Notes: generated from the sequence alone by a model not told the origin. A DNA stretch of 64,000 nucleotides from Lactococcus taiwanensis (GCF_014905395.1 NZ_BNDT01000005.1:62001-126000), one strand, 5' to 3'. Shown: positions 35,868 to 45,927, numbered from the stretch's first letter. Made by a program: numbers and translations.

Positions 35868-36812
35868 TCAAGGTACTATCTTAGTTCCACTACCAAATTT
35901 CACAAAATTTTCTACATTATCTAAACTCGTAATGGTCGCTCTTTTCCCAGTACGTTCAACAAAGCTTACTGCTGCTTCGACTTTTGGTCCCATGGAACCT
36001 TTAGCAAAGCGCTCTTCCTCAACGTATTGACGCATCTGCGCTACACTGACTTTCTCAAGGTGAACTTGATCTGGTTTGCCATAATTGAGGAAGACATCTC
36101 CCCCATTGGTTAAAATGAGCAATTCATCTGCTTCTACCATTTCAGCAAGTTTTGCAGCTGAGAAATCTTTATCAATGACAGCTTCTACACCTTTATAACC
36201 TTTACCATCTTTTATGACGGGTATCCCTCCACCACCAGAAGCAATCAAGAGACTTCCTGATTCCAAAATCGGTGCGAAACCTTCCGCTTCCACGATTTCA
36301 ATAGGTTTGGGACTAGGGACCACACGACGATAGCCACGACCTGCATCTTCCATCAACTCCCAGTCAGGAAACTGATTTTTAATTTCCGGAAGTTGTTCCG
36401 CAGTATAAAAAGGGCCAATTGGTTTAGTCGCATTTTGAAAAGCAGGATCATGCTCATCCACTAAGGTTTGCGTAACCACAGAAAGGACAGGGTAATTTCC
36501 TAAACCGTTGTTAGCCAGTGCTTTTATAAAAGCCTGTGCTGTCCAAAAGCCGATTTCACCTTGTGTCATTGCTCCTACTGTATCAAGTGGCATGGCTGGA
36601 TTTGTTTCACTATCTGAACCTAGCTGTTGTAAAAGTAAGTTCCCGACTTGCGGTCCATTGCCATGCGTCACAACCATTTGTGTATCATTATTCTTGATTA
36701 AGGGCATAAGCTGTTCAGCAGTTACTTCTAAAGCTTTCTTTTGTGCTTTTGCTGATGGATCTTTGGTTAGGATAGCATTCCCTCCCAGAGCCACAACAAT
36801 ACGTCTTACCAT
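35868..36812 (-). CDS. arcC1: carbamate kinase (first copy)
   Basis: 314 residues, same motifs as arcC2 (VVALGGNAIL, THGNGPQVGNLLLQQLG, IASGGGGIPV, DKDFSAAKLAEMV). Both copies keep every visible active-site motif, so both should be active. Close behind arcD1 with GGAG upstream. Confidence 0.95.
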   Translation of the reverse strand: MVRRIVVALGGNAILTKDPSAKAQKKALEVTAEQLMPLIKNNDTQMVVTHGNGPQVGNLLLQQLGSDSETNPAMPLDTVGAMTQGEIGFWTAQAFIKALANNGLGNYPVLSVVTQTLVDEHDPAFQNATKPIGPFYTAEQLPEIKNQFPDWELMEDAGRGYRRVVPSPKPIEIVEAEGFAPILESGSLLIASGGGGIPVIKDGKGYKGVEAVIDKDFSAAKLAEMVEADELLILTNGGDVFLNYGKPDQVHLEKVSVAQMRQYVEEERFAKGSMGPKVEAAVSFVERTGKRATITSLDNVENFVKFGSGTKIVP

Positions 36813-36828
36813 TTTCTCTACTCCTTAA

Positions 36829-38409
36829 TTAATTTTTTAATGATTTTTTATTGATATCGCTTCGTACCACAAAGTATACGATAAATGTCACAACAATCAA
36901 GGGTACGACAGCCACCAACAAGGTATTGCCATCAATGCCTAGAGCATCTTGTAGACCTAGCCAGTTTCCATATACACCAAAGACAGCGAGAATACCTAAG
37001 ACCGTTAAAACAATAGTTGCTACCAATTCAGCACCAGACATTTTGTTGCCATACTCTTTTTTACCCAAGGCATAAAGGATAAATCCAACCGCGTAAAGGA
37101 TAAGTGAGAGCCAAACAAATTGCCAACCTGAATAGTACAATGCCAAAATTTGGAAAGCTGCTGCAATAAAACCAATCACAATATTTTTAGCATGTTTTTC
37201 TTGGATACCTAATTTAAGGAGATAAAGTCCTACCAGAGCGTAACAGATCATAATCACTGCTGTACAAAGATAGACGAAGACGTTATAAGCATCCGCTACA
37301 AAGTAAGTGACAATCAAGAAAATTTGAACAATTAATTGAGTGAGCAATAAGGAATTACTTGGTGCACCTTTTGCGTTAAGTTTACCAAACCAGCTAGGAA
37401 GTAATTTTTGATCAGACAGTTGTTGTGTCGCTTCTACTGGAAGCATCGTCCAAGAAAGCCATGCACCTAAAAGTGAAATCACAAGACCAATCGCCATGAG
37501 TGAGCCACCCCAACCACCGACCATGGCATTTAGGATGTGAACCAAACCAGGTTGTCCTGTATTGGCTAATTCTTGTTGACTCATAAAACCAAAGGGCAAT
37601 AAAGAGAGCAAGATATAGATTACTAACAAGGCAATTAACCCAAGGATTGAGGCTTTACCGGCATCTGATTTACGTTTTGCACGGTCACCCATCATGGCTG
37701 CCCCTTCGATTCCGACAAAGACCCAAATCATAACCATGAGCGATCCTTTGACTTGACTGAATAAATCACCGCCAGTCATGTTTGTCCAAGTCAAACTCTT
37801 AATGACCCCATCAGCATTTGTATTTGCCACAAAGTTTTGCCAGAAATGAGCACTGAAGACACCTGCTTTGAAAGTTACAATCCCTGCAATTACGAAGACA
37901 AAAAGTGGAATCAATTTTGCCACAAGGACAATGGCATTAATGACCGCTGCCCCTTCTACACCACGCATAACAAGTAAGGTCAATCCCCAGGAAACAATCG
38001 AAACAACAATTACTGACAGAATGGTCAGTGACCCATTTTTGGCTTGAAAAACACCTGGGAAGAAGTAATCGACGGAGGTCATCATCAAAACCGCAAAAGC
38101 AATATTACCAGCCCAAGCAGATAACCAATAACCCCAACCTGAGATAAATCCGACCATATTACCAAAGCCGGCACGTGCATAATCTGATACCCCAGAAAGT
38201 TCGGGTTTATTAATAACTAAGTGATTGAGTGACAAAACGAGCATCAAAATCCCAAAACCAATCACAATCCAAGAAATGACTACGCCACCCGGTGAGGCAT
38301 TTGTTGCCAAATCGTTAGAGAGGTTAAACACCCCACCTCCGATGGCGCCAGAAACAATAATTGCAACGAGGGCTGCTAGCCCTATACCCTTTTTATTTTC
38401 TGTTTCCAT
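36829..38409 (-). CDS. arcD1: arginine/ornithine antiporter (first copy)
   Basis: 526 residues from ATG 38409 (AAAGGAT 5 nt upstream; the longer frame is not family-like). APC-type transporter with GAIGGGVFNLSNDLA, SGVSDYARAGFGNMVGFISGWGYW and 12-14 TM segments. Has an additional C-terminal TM segment compared with arcD2. Carries a palindrome copy at 38012. Confidence 0.94.
   Translation of the reverse strand: METENKKGIGLAALVAIIVSGAIGGGVFNLSNDLATNASPGGVVISWIVIGFGILMLVLSLNHLVINKPELSGVSDYARAGFGNMVGFISGWGYWLSAWAGNIAFAVLMMTSVDYFFPGVFQAKNGSLTILSVIVVSIVSWGLTLLVMRGVEGAAVINAIVLVAKLIPLFVFVIAGIVTFKAGVFSAHFWQNFVANTNADGVIKSLTWTNMTGGDLFSQVKGSLMVMIWVFVGIEGAAMMGDRAKRKSDAGKASILGLIALLVIYILLSLLPFGFMSQQELANTGQPGLVHILNAMVGGWGGSLMAIGLVISLLGAWLSWTMLPVEATQQLSDQKLLPSWFGKLNAKGAPSNSLLLTQLIVQIFLIVTYFVADAYNVFVYLCTAVIMICYALVGLYLLKLGIQEKHAKNIVIGFIAAAFQILALYYSGWQFVWLSLILYAVGFILYALGKKEYGNKMSGAELVATIVLTVLGILAVFGVYGNWLGLQDALGIDGNTLLVAVVPLIVVTFIVYFVVRSDINKKSLKN
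38012..38029. repeat. palindrome copy (coding, arcD1)
   Basis: ACTGACAGAATGGTCAGT, encoding Leu-Thr-Ile-Leu-Ser-Val at the site homologous to the arcD2 copy. Confidence 0.8.
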
Positions 38410-38500
38410 ATTAATCCTTTCGATGATGTCAACTATCAAAGCAGCCTAAAGAACTTTTAGACTGCTGTAAATAGTTGTCAATCAAAGTTTTTCGTCAGCT

Positions 38501-38518
38501 ACTGACAGATCTGTCAGT
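38501..38518. repeat. palindrome copy (intergenic, arcB-arcD1)
   Basis: ACTGACAGATCTGTCAGT, a perfect 18-bp palindrome in the gap between arcB and arcD1, with no T-run. It may stabilise or attenuate the arc mRNA. Confidence 0.9.
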
Positions 38519-38550
38519 AAAGCCAACAAAGCTCCTCTTTCTGTTTCTTC

Positions 38551-39615
38551 TTATTTAAAATCTTCTGGAACTGCTGGGATGAAGAGATTACCCAAAGTTG
38601 CAGCCATGATGGCTTTGATAGAGTGCATCCGATTTTCTGCTTCTTCAAATTGGCGCGCATATTTAGAACGGAATACTTCGTCAGTCACTTCCATTTCTGT
38701 CAAACCATATTTTTCTTTGATTTCTTTACCATATTCAGTTTCAGTATCGTGGAATGCTGGTAAGCAGTGCATAAAGATCAATTGACCATTGTCAGCATTT
38801 CCAGTCATTTTAAGCATATCCATTGTGATACGGTATGGTGTCAAAAGTTTAACACGTTCTTCCCAGTTAGATTCTCCCATTGATACCCAAACGTCTGAGT
38901 AAATAATGTTTGCGCCTTTAACACCTTCTTCAATATTTGAAGTTGCAAGAGGTTTAGCACCTGATTTTTCAGCAAATTTATTGGCAATATCCATCACTTC
39001 TTGAGAAGGATGAAGTGAATCTGGAGCAACGATATGAACATTTACACCAAGCATTGAACCAGTTACGATAAGTGAGTTTGCCATGTTGTTACGACCATCA
39101 CCTACGTAGACTAATGTCAAACCTTTAAGATGCCCAAAGTTTTCTTTAACAGTCATAAAGTCGGCAATCATTTGTGTTGGATGCCAATCATCTGTCAAAC
39201 CATTCCAAACTGGAACACCAGAGTATTTTGCCAAATCTTCAACTTCTTTTTGAGAGAAGCCACGACGTTCAATCGCATCAAACATTGAACCAAGCACGCG
39301 AGCTGTGTCTTCTGTTGATTCTTTAATTCCCAATTGAATATCGTTAGCACCAAGGTATTCTGGATGAGCACCAAGGTCAATTGCAGCAGTTGTAAAGGCA
39401 GCACGCGTACGAGTTGAAGTTTTTGCAAAGAGCAAGGCAATATTTTTACCTTCAAGGTAGTGGTGAGGAATATTTTGTTGTTTCAATGCTTTCAAATGAA
39501 GTCCAAAATCAACAAGGTAGTTAATTTCAGCTGGTGTAAAATCTTTTTCAGCAAGTAAGCTACGACCTTGGAATACTGAATTTACTTCTGCTTTTGTAAT
39601 AAGTGGTGATGTCAT
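38551..39615 (-). CDS. arcB: ornithine carbamoyltransferase (catabolic)
   Basis: 354 residues: [12 protein letters not shown] (carbamoyl-phosphate STRT motif), [14 protein letters not shown] (HPxQ), [10 protein letters not shown] (HCLP). It converts citrulline to ornithine and carbamoyl phosphate in the ADI pathway. AAAGGAAG upstream. Between arcA and arcD1. Confidence 0.97.
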   Translation of the reverse strand: MTSPLITKAEVNSVFQGRSLLAEKDFTPAEINYLVDFGLHLKALKQQNIPHHYLEGKNIALLFAKTSTRTRAAFTTAAIDLGAHPEYLGANDIQLGIKESTEDTARVLGSMFDAIERRGFSQKEVEDLAKYSGVPVWNGLTDDWHPTQMIADFMTVKENFGHLKGLTLVYVGDGRNNMANSLIVTGSMLGVNVHIVAPDSLHPSQEVMDIANKFAEKSGAKPLATSNIEEGVKGANIIYSDVWVSMGESNWEERVKLLTPYRITMDMLKMTGNADNGQLIFMHCLPAFHDTETEYGKEIKEKYGLTEMEVTDEVFRSKYARQFEEAENRMHSIKAIMAATLGNLFIPAVPEDFK

Positions 39616-39644
39616 TATTTTCTTCCTTTTCTTTGTTTTGATTG

Positions 39645-39662
39645 ACTGACAGAGCTGTCAGT
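39645..39662. repeat. palindrome copy (intergenic, arcA-arcB)
   Basis: ACTGACAGAGCTGTCAGT, perfect palindrome except the central pair context, in the arcA-arcB gap; no T-run. Confidence 0.9.
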
Positions 39663-39714
39663 AACTTTTGAATCATCCTAATATTTTTTATACGTTTTTA
39701 AATGAGCTTGTTCA

Positions 39715-40947
39715 TTACAAGTCTTCACGCCAGAGTGGTTGAGACATACAACGTGCACCACCACGTCCGCGACCAAGCTCACTTGAAAGAATTTCATGAA
39801 CTTTGATTCCATGTTCTTTCAAAAGTTCGATGGTGACATAGTTCCGGTCGTAAGTCACGATTTCACCTGGTGCAATGGCAAGTGTATTTGAACCATCGTT
39901 CCATTGTTCACGTGGCGCTGCGATTGGATCACCACCTCCACATTCAATCAAGTCAAGTTCTGAGAGATTTAAGACTTTCTTGAGCGCAGCTTTCAAATCA
40001 TACAAGCGTTCAATCTCTACTTCACCATCTTTACCTGGACGGAGAATGAAGACATTGATATTTCCTGCACCATCCATGATTCCTGGAAAGACAGTAAATT
40101 GATCATGATTAATCATTGTAAAGACTGTATCCAAATGCATCATTGCGTGATTATGAGGAATTTCCACTGCCAATACTGTATCAAATGTTGAACGTGGGTT
40201 TGCAAATAACTCTTTAGCGAGATTTTGAATTGTTTTAGATGAAGTACGTTCTGAAACCCCAATAGCCACTGTTGTTTTATTAAGGATTAATTCATCACCA
40301 CCTTCAATACGAGTTGTATGGTTACGGTCGCGCCAGATTGGAGTGTCTTTGAAACGTGGATGATTAGCCATCACATATTCAGTAATTAAACTTTCTGGTT
40401 GGCGAGCTGGGAAAGTCATTTTATTAATGGTCATTCCGACACCCATTGAAGCTTGGGGGTCACGTGTGAAGTAGGCATTTGGTAAAGGATTGAGGTAGAA
40501 ATAATTTTCAGCATCAGATCCTGCCATATCGCTAAGTGCTGTACGTTTGATATCTACTTCACTTTTGCGAACACCCGCGTAGATTTTATCAACCATTTCT
40601 TTAGTAGACATAGAAGATAAGTATTGGGTTAATCCATCGTACGTACGTCCTGGACGATAACCGGCTTCGTGCAAGAGGCGATCCAAAAATTCATGTTTCA
40701 CATCTGATGAAGCATCGAATACTTCAGTTGCAAGATTTTCAATATATACCGTTTCAGCTCCATTATCACGCAAAGTTTGAGCGAAGAAATCATGCTCTTT
40801 TTGGGCGATTTTGAGATAAGGAATATCATCAAAGAGTAACTGATGCATTGTATCAGGTGTGATATTCTCCACTTCTGCACCTGGACGATGGAGAAGCACT
40901 GATTTTAATTTCCCGATTTCTGAATTGACATTAATTCCGTTGTTCAT
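39715..40947 (-). CDS. arcA: arginine deiminase
   Basis: 410-residue arginine deiminase: SEIGKLKSVLLHRPG start, FTRDPQASMG, GGDELILN, MHLDTVFTMI, IECGGGDPIAAPREQWNDGSN, and the catalytic Cys in GRGGARCMSQPL at the C-terminus. First step of the ADI pathway (arginine to citrulline and NH3). AGGAAAGG upstream. Behind a sigma-A promoter with a CcpA-type cre. Confidence 0.97.
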   Translation of the reverse strand: MNNGINVNSEIGKLKSVLLHRPGAEVENITPDTMHQLLFDDIPYLKIAQKEHDFFAQTLRDNGAETVYIENLATEVFDASSDVKHEFLDRLLHEAGYRPGRTYDGLTQYLSSMSTKEMVDKIYAGVRKSEVDIKRTALSDMAGSDAENYFYLNPLPNAYFTRDPQASMGVGMTINKMTFPARQPESLITEYVMANHPRFKDTPIWRDRNHTTRIEGGDELILNKTTVAIGVSERTSSKTIQNLAKELFANPRSTFDTVLAVEIPHNHAMMHLDTVFTMINHDQFTVFPGIMDGAGNINVFILRPGKDGEVEIERLYDLKAALKKVLNLSELDLIECGGGDPIAAPREQWNDGSNTLAIAPGEIVTYDRNYVTIELLKEHGIKVHEILSSELGRGRGGARCMSQPLWREDL

Positions 40948-40982
40948 TTTGGGTATCCTTTCCTAATCCAATTTAGTATTAT

Positions 40983-40996
40983 TGGAATCGTTTACA
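40983..40996 (-). promoter_or_regulatory. cre (CcpA operator) of arcA
   Basis: TGTAAACGATTCCA on the minus strand, 13 of 14 matches to TGWNANCGNTNWCA, lying just after the arcA start site. Expected to give glucose repression. Confidence 0.75.
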
Positions 40997-41001
40997 AGGA
41001 A

Positions 41002-41030
41002 ATTATACATCTACTCCTTACTTTTGTCAA
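41002..41030 (-). promoter_or_regulatory. arcA promoter
   Basis: -35 TTGACA (41030-41025), 17 bp, -10 TATAAT (41007-41002): consensus sigma-A promoter for the arc operon. A TGTTAGCGCT half-cre overlaps the region just upstream of the -35. Confidence 0.85.
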
Positions 41031-41190
41031 GCGCTAACAATGCTTATTTTATGGCTTTTGTTCCTTTTTTATCTTTTTTTATATTCTGACAATTTCACGC
41101 TTTATGCAAATCTTGCTTAACCATGCTGTTTCTCACTGTTTTCTTAGAATACATTTTTGTGATTTTTGTATCAAATGAAATGTAAAAAAA

Positions 41191-41232
41191 ATACCCTGCT
41201 GATAAAAATTAATATTTTCATCAACAAGATAT
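41191..41232 (-). terminator. terminator after argS
   Basis: Long imperfect hairpin ATATCTTGTTGATGAAAA / TTTTTATCAGCAGGGTAT followed by T8 on the minus strand. Between it and the arcA promoter (41031-41190) I see AT-rich sequence that could hold ArgR/AhrC boxes but no consensus I would assert. Confidence 0.75.
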
Positions 41233-41242
41233 TCATTTAATT

Positions 41243-42937
41243 TTACATATTTTCAGGGGCAGCCACACCAAGTAACCGTAGCGCTTCTTTCAACACTGTT
41301 GCTGTTGCACTAATGAGCGCAAGGCGTGAGTCTAATTCTGCGTTATCTTCCAAGACACGTACATGAGCATAATATTTGTTAAATGCTTGCGCCAATGAAA
41401 TGGCATACTTAGCGATAACAGAAGGTTCATAGTTATCAGCAGCACGTTTAACGATCATTGGGAAGTCTTTCAGATATTTCACGATTTCCCAAGCCTCAGC
41501 ATCTGAAATCTTAAGCTCAAGGTTATCAAGATTAACTGGACGGTTAGCTTTACGCAAAATGGATTGAATCCGTGCATGAGCATATTGCACATAAGGTCCC
41601 GTTTCACCTTCAAAAGAAACCATCTCGTCCAAATCAAAATCATAACCATTGTTACGGTCGGTCTTCAGGTCATAAAATTTCACCGCACCAACACCAACTT
41701 GTTTTGCTACTTCTTCTTTATTCGCTAGGTTTGGATTTTTTTCATCAATTTGTTTTTCAGCACGTTCGACTGCTTCGTCAAGCGCCATTTCTAGCTTAAC
41801 CACATGTCCTTTACGTGTAGAGAATTTTTTACCGCCCTGTGTGACCATGCCAAAAGGAACATGGACCATATCATCAGACCAGTCATAGCCCGCTTCTTTC
41901 AAGACTGCTTTCAATTGTTTGAAGTGGTTCGTTTGTTCTCCACCTACTACATAGAGTGATTTTACAAAATTAAAAGTATTTTTCCGATAAACAGCGGTCG
42001 CTAAATCACGCGTGATGTAGAGGGTAGCACCATCTGTTTTCTTAATCAAGGCAGGATTAAGATTGTATTTTTCAAGATCAACAATCAAAGCACCTTTTGA
42101 TTCATGGAGAAGATTTTTATTTTCTAAATCTTCAACAATGGCATCCATTTTATCACTATAGAAACTTTCGCCCATAAAGTGGTCAAATGTTACACCCAAT
42201 TTCCCGTAAATTCGATTGAATTCAATTAATGAGACATCAGAAAACCATTTCCAAATGCGAAGCGCTTCTTCATCGCCTTGCTCCATTTTAAGGAACCATT
42301 CACGGCCTTCCTCATCAACTGCTGGATCTTCTTTAGCCTCAGCATTGATTTGAACATAAAGTTTCAGCAATTCGTCAATAGGATTGGCTGTGATTGTTGC
42401 TTCATCCCCATATTTTTTATAGGCAGTAATCAACAAACCGAATTGTTTGCCCCAGTCACCCAAGTGATTGATTTTGATCGGTTGATATCCTAATTTTTCA
42501 TAGATTTTGGCGATGGAGTCCCCGATAACCGTTGAACGCAAATGTCCAATTGAGAAAGGTTTAGCGATATTTGGCGCTGACATATCAATGGGCACATTGC
42601 CGCCTGCACCTATATTTTCGTCACCATAGTGTTCTCCAGCGGTCAAAATTTCATGAATCACACCAGAGGCGGTTGCATTTTTATCAAGGAAAAAATTGAC
42701 ATAAGGTCCAACAGCTACAACTTTCTCGAACCCACTAGCATCTATCTTTTCAGCGAGTTCAGCAGCAATGGCTTGAGGGGCTTTTCGGAGGGTTTTAGCT
42801 AATTGAAAAGCGGGGAATGCTAAATCACCTAAATCTGATGATTTAGGTTTTTCGATAATAGCTGCGATTTGGTCAACTCCAAGGGCACCATCAAGAGCAG
42901 CGGACAGTGCTTGGCTTACTAATTGTTTTTCATCCAT
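41243..42937 (-). CDS. argS: arginyl-tRNA synthetase, probably leaderless
   Basis: 564-residue class I Arg[24 protein letters not shown] (HIGH-type HLRS), [18 protein letters not shown] (KMSKS-like region), C-terminal DALR anticodon domain ending [11 protein letters not shown]. No Shine-Dalgarno: TATAAT ends 6 nt before the ATG. Divergent from argR with promoters overlapping within about 60 bp. Confidence 0.96.
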   Translation of the reverse strand: MDEKQLVSQALSAALDGALGVDQIAAIIEKPKSSDLGDLAFPAFQLAKTLRKAPQAIAAELAEKIDASGFEKVVAVGPYVNFFLDKNATASGVIHEILTAGEHYGDENIGAGGNVPIDMSAPNIAKPFSIGHLRSTVIGDSIAKIYEKLGYQPIKINHLGDWGKQFGLLITAYKKYGDEATITANPIDELLKLYVQINAEAKEDPAVDEEGREWFLKMEQGDEEALRIWKWFSDVSLIEFNRIYGKLGVTFDHFMGESFYSDKMDAIVEDLENKNLLHESKGALIVDLEKYNLNPALIKKTDGATLYITRDLATAVYRKNTFNFVKSLYVVGGEQTNHFKQLKAVLKEAGYDWSDDMVHVPFGMVTQGGKKFSTRKGHVVKLEMALDEAVERAEKQIDEKNPNLANKEEVAKQVGVGAVKFYDLKTDRNNGYDFDLDEMVSFEGETGPYVQYAHARIQSILRKANRPVNLDNLELKISDAEAWEIVKYLKDFPMIVKRAADNYEPSVIAKYAISLAQAFNKYYAHVRVLEDNAELDSRLALISATATVLKEALRLLGVAAPENM

Positions 42938-42943
42938 TCACCA

Positions 42944-42973
42944 ATTATACAGAAAAAATACTAATTTTGTCAA
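42944..42973 (-). promoter_or_regulatory. argS promoter placing +1 at the ATG
   Basis: -35 TTGACA (42973-42968), 18 bp, -10 TATAAT (42949-42944), then TGGTGA and the ATG at 42937. Confidence 0.8.
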
Positions 42974-42992
42974 TATATTTGATATTATATGG

Positions 42993-42998
42993 TATAAT
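42993..42998 (+). promoter_or_regulatory. argR promoter placing +1 at the ATG
   Basis: Extended -10 TG-G-TATAAT with TATAAT at 42993-42998, then TATGCT and the ATG at 43005. Confidence 0.7.
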
Positions 42999-43004
42999 TA
43001 TGCT

Positions 43005-43463
43005 ATGAAAAGAGACGAAAGATTAGAAATTATTAAGGATATCGTGACTAATAACCGTATTTCTACCCAAGAAGAGTTACAAAATTTATTGGTAGAACGT
43101 GGTGTATCAGTTACACAGGCCACCCTCTCCCGTGATATTAGAAAATTAAATATTATTAAGAAACGAGATAAAGGCGAAAGTTTCTACTCGTTTCTGACCT
43201 CTGGAAATGATAAAATAAATTCAGATCTCCACCTGTATTTTTACAACTTTGTCATTTCGGCAACCTCTGTAGGAGCGTTAGTGGTTATTCGCACTAAGCT
43301 CGGCGAAGCAGATTTGCTAGCCAATGCTCTTGATGATGAGCGTGATAGTCGTACTGATATTCTAGGTACAATCGCTGGAGCAGATACGCTTTTAGTTATT
43401 TGTGCTTCTGAAAAAGATGCTACTGTACTCACAGCAGAAATAAAATATATTTTAATGGGTTAA
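43005..43463 (+). CDS. argR: arginine repressor ArgR family, probably leaderless
   Basis: 152 residues: winged HTH (about 1-70, [28 protein letters not shown]) and the arginine-binding hexamerisation domain ([16 protein letters not shown]). Controls arginine metabolism; L. lactis uses ArgR together with AhrC. The start codon is 7 nt from the end of the -10 box and no Shine-Dalgarno is visible. It sits next to argS and the arc operon it presumably regulates. Confidence 0.94.
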   Translation: MKRDERLEIIKDIVTNNRISTQEELQNLLVERGVSVTQATLSRDIRKLNIIKKRDKGESFYSFLTSGNDKINSDLHLYFYNFVISATSVGALVVIRTKLGEADLLANALDDERDSRTDILGTIAGADTLLVICASEKDATVLTAEIKYILMG

Positions 43464-43590
43464 AATTATCGTCCGTTAAGGATCAGTTAAGCGATTACAT
43501 TTATAATGTTTTTACTCCCTAAATAATTTCTTCATAAACCCCTTTAGTCCAAGTCACCTTATGTGGCTTGGATTTTTACTTGCTCATCTT

Positions 43591-43608
43591 ACTGACAGAC
43601 CGGTCAGT
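43591..43608. repeat. palindrome copy (intergenic, argR-murC)
   Basis: ACTGACAGACCGGTCAGT, close to a T-poor region and 6 bp before a separate true terminator. Confidence 0.85.
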
Positions 43609-43613
43609 AATAA

Positions 43614-43646
43614 AAAACACACTGAGCCATATGCAGTGTGTTTTTT
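43614..43646. terminator. bidirectional terminator between argR and murC
   Basis: Stem AAAACACACT/AGTGTGTTTT with A- and T-runs. Confidence 0.9.
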
Positions 43647-43649
43647 ATT

Positions 43650-44981
43650 TTATTGTAGATTTGTAGAAATTTGGCTAAGTAATTTTTCAAAAGCCAGTTC
43701 GTACTTTTGAATATTTCCCGCACCCATAAAGACATAAACTGCACGTTCGTGGTCCAACAAAGGAGAAACATTTTCAAGTTCAATCACTTTAGCTGGTTTA
43801 CGAACTTTATCTGCCAAGTCTTGCGCAGTGATTTCATGATGATCTACTTCTCGAGCAGAACCATAAATCTGTGCTAAATAAACCGTATCAGCATGGTCTA
43901 AAACGCTAGCAAATTCGTCAGCAAAGGCAATTGTTCTTGTGAAAGTATGGGGTTGGAATACTGCAACAATTTCACGGTCTGGATATTTTTGACGAGCAGC
44001 ATCCAGAGTTGCTTCGATTTCTGTAGGATGGTGAGCAAAATCATCAATGATTACTGTTTCGCCCACTTTCTTTTCTGTGAAACGACGCTTCACTCCGCGG
44101 AAAGTCAAAAGATGATCTGCCACCTCCGTCATATCTAAGCCCAAATTATGACAAACTGCAACAACGGACAAAGCATTTAAAACGTTATGTTTACCATAAG
44201 CCGGCACGACAAAGTGTCCTACTTTTTCGCCACGGAAAAAGGCATCAAAGGAAGAGCCACGTGTACTGCGGATAAGGTTTTCTGCGCGATAATCATCATT
44301 TGCTTCAAAACCATAATAGAAAATTGGTGCTTTTGCAGTCAACTTACGTAAGTTACTATCTTCACCATAAGCAAAAATACCGTTTTTTATATTATTAGCA
44401 TAATCCTGAAAAGCAGCCGTGACATCTTCAATTCCTTCAAAATAGTCCGGATGGTCAAAGTCAATATTTGTCATGATGGTGTACTCAGGATGATAAGGCA
44501 TAAAGTGGCGCTCATACTCATCAGATTCAAAGACAAAATATTTACTTTGAGCGTTCCCGCGTCCTGTTCCGTCCCCAATCAAGTAGGAAGTATCGACAAT
44601 ATTCGCCATCACATGTGCTAACATACCCGTTGTTGACGTTTTACCGTGAGCCCCAGCTACCCCAATGCTTGTGAAATCTTCCATGAAATGGCCCAAGAAT
44701 TCGTGGTAACGTTTGAAAGGAAAACCATTTTTATGCGCAAATGCTATTTCAACGTTATTGTCGTCACGAAAAGCATTTCCAGCAATGAGTTCAAATTCAG
44801 GTTTAATGTTCTTCTCATCAAAAGGTAAAAGAGGAACACCTGCTTGTTCAAGTCCACGTTGCGTGAAGAAATAATCTGTTGAATCTGATCCTTGAACTTT
44901 TTTGCCCATTTGATGCAACATTAATGCAAGTGCGCTCATGCCAGAGCCTTTGATTCCGGTAAAATGATATGTTTTTTCCAT
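43650..44981 (-). CDS. murC: UDP-N-acetylmuramate--L-alanine ligase
   Basis: 443 residues from MEKTYHF. N-terminal UDP-binding [22 protein letters not shown]-loop [10 protein letters not shown], central [22 protein letters not shown] in the C-terminal domain. It adds L-Ala to UDP-MurNAc in cell-wall synthesis. The frame is open five codons further upstream; MEKTYHF is the usual start and has GGAA 10 nt upstream. In the murC - basic protein - snf neighbourhood seen in lactococci and streptococci. Confidence 0.95.
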   Translation of the reverse strand: MEKTYHFTGIKGSGMSALALMLHQMGKKVQGSDSTDYFFTQRGLEQAGVPLLPFDEKNIKPEFELIAGNAFRDDNNVEIAFAHKNGFPFKRYHEFLGHFMEDFTSIGVAGAHGKTSTTGMLAHVMANIVDTSYLIGDGTGRGNAQSKYFVFESDEYERHFMPYHPEYTIMTNIDFDHPDYFEGIEDVTAAFQDYANNIKNGIFAYGEDSNLRKLTAKAPIFYYGFEANDDYRAENLIRSTRGSSFDAFFRGEKVGHFVVPAYGKHNVLNALSVVAVCHNLGLDMTEVADHLLTFRGVKRRFTEKKVGETVIIDDFAHHPTEIEATLDAARQKYPDREIVAVFQPHTFTRTIAFADEFASVLDHADTVYLAQIYGSAREVDHHEITAQDLADKVRKPAKVIELENVSPLLDHERAVYVFMGAGNIQKYELAFEKLLSQISTNLQ

Positions 44982-45001
44982 GTTAAAATATTCCATCAGC
45001 T

Positions 45002-45019
45002 TCTGACCGAGCTGTCAGC
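45002..45019. repeat. palindrome copy (intergenic, before murC)
   Basis: TCTGACCGAGCTGTCAGC, one mismatch in the arms. First of three copies around the 45-kb gaps. Confidence 0.7.
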
Positions 45020-45163
45020 AGATAAGTAAAACCTTCGCTCAACTTATCAGAGCCCCGTTAAAAAAGTCAACATTCTCTTTTAACGACTCAATCAATGATA
45101 GAAATTTCCCTTCTTTTCTTACAGTTAAAGTGTATTTTGCTCAAAATGATTCTGCCAACATTT

Positions 45164-45181
45164 GCTGACAGAACCATCAGT
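45164..45181. repeat. palindrome copy (intergenic, before murC)
   Basis: GCTGACAGAACCATCAGT, one arm mismatch. Confidence 0.65.
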
Positions 45182-45227
45182 TCTAAAGTTAAGCCCCTCT
45201 TAGTGGGTTTTAACAGTATTCTATAGT

Positions 45228-45830
45228 CTAAACAATTCCTCGGTCAAAAATATTCTTCCGTTTATTTTCGAAATAACTCCCTTTTTGGGCCTCCGTTGTT
45301 GCGCCATGTGGCGTAGCTTTTTTCATAGCTGAGGAATCTTTTGCTACAGCATCTGAAACGTTCATGCCCCGTTTTTTCATGTCCTGAATTGGATTATCAT
45401 TTACAGAAGGACGCTTATTTAAAATAGCTGAGGTTGAGCGACGTACTGACAAATCTTCTTTATCACGCTCCAAGGGCGATACATATTGCTTAGGAGGTTT
45501 TGGAAGTGTTGCTGCAGCTCGTTTTGCTCGTTCTTTTGATTCATCTACGCTCGTTTTTTTCGGCATTTTATCGTAAGAGCTGACCCCACTGTGATTCGAA
45601 CTCAAAGGACGATGTTGCGTGCTAAAACTCGTTTTTGCCTTATACGGTTTGAAATTTTCAGAACGCTTTGTTTCTGGTTTTGCTGGACTTTTCGTCCCAC
45701 CAATCGAAGCTTCATCTTGAAGGCTCGGATTTCTCGTCAGCAACTGCTGGTTCGTAAAAATCACACGAGTATCTTTTTGGAGACTTTCATCATCCCCGAT
45801 GATTGGAAATGTAACTCTTCTTTCTACCAT
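45228..45830 (-). CDS. basic, probably disordered protein of unknown function
   Basis: 200 residues, rich in Lys, Ser, Thr, Pro and Asn, without hydrophobic segments; segments such as KRAAATLPKPPKQYVSP and SVRRSTSAILNKRP look like unstructured, nucleic-acid-binding or partner-binding sequence. No domain recognised. It lies between snf and murC, which suggests a cell-wall or DNA role only by location. AGGGC is 6 nt before the ATG. Confidence 0.7.
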   Translation of the reverse strand: MVERRVTFPIIGDDESLQKDTRVIFTNQQLLTRNPSLQDEASIGGTKSPAKPETKRSENFKPYKAKTSFSTQHRPLSSNHSGVSSYDKMPKKTSVDESKERAKRAAATLPKPPKQYVSPLERDKEDLSVRRSTSAILNKRPSVNDNPIQDMKKRGMNVSDAVAKDSSAMKKATPHGATTEAQKGSYFENKRKNIFDRGIV

Positions 45831-45927
45831 TTTTTGCCCTACTTTTTTAGTTTATTTATTTCATTTATGATTATTCTATTTCAAATTTTTTGAATCGTCA
45901 TTCTCTGACTAAAACAAGCAGAAAGCA

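Noticed and set aside
41031-41190. ArgR/AhrC operators upstream of the arc promoter
   Set aside because: The region is AT-rich, but no pair of sites matches a consensus well enough to assert by eye.
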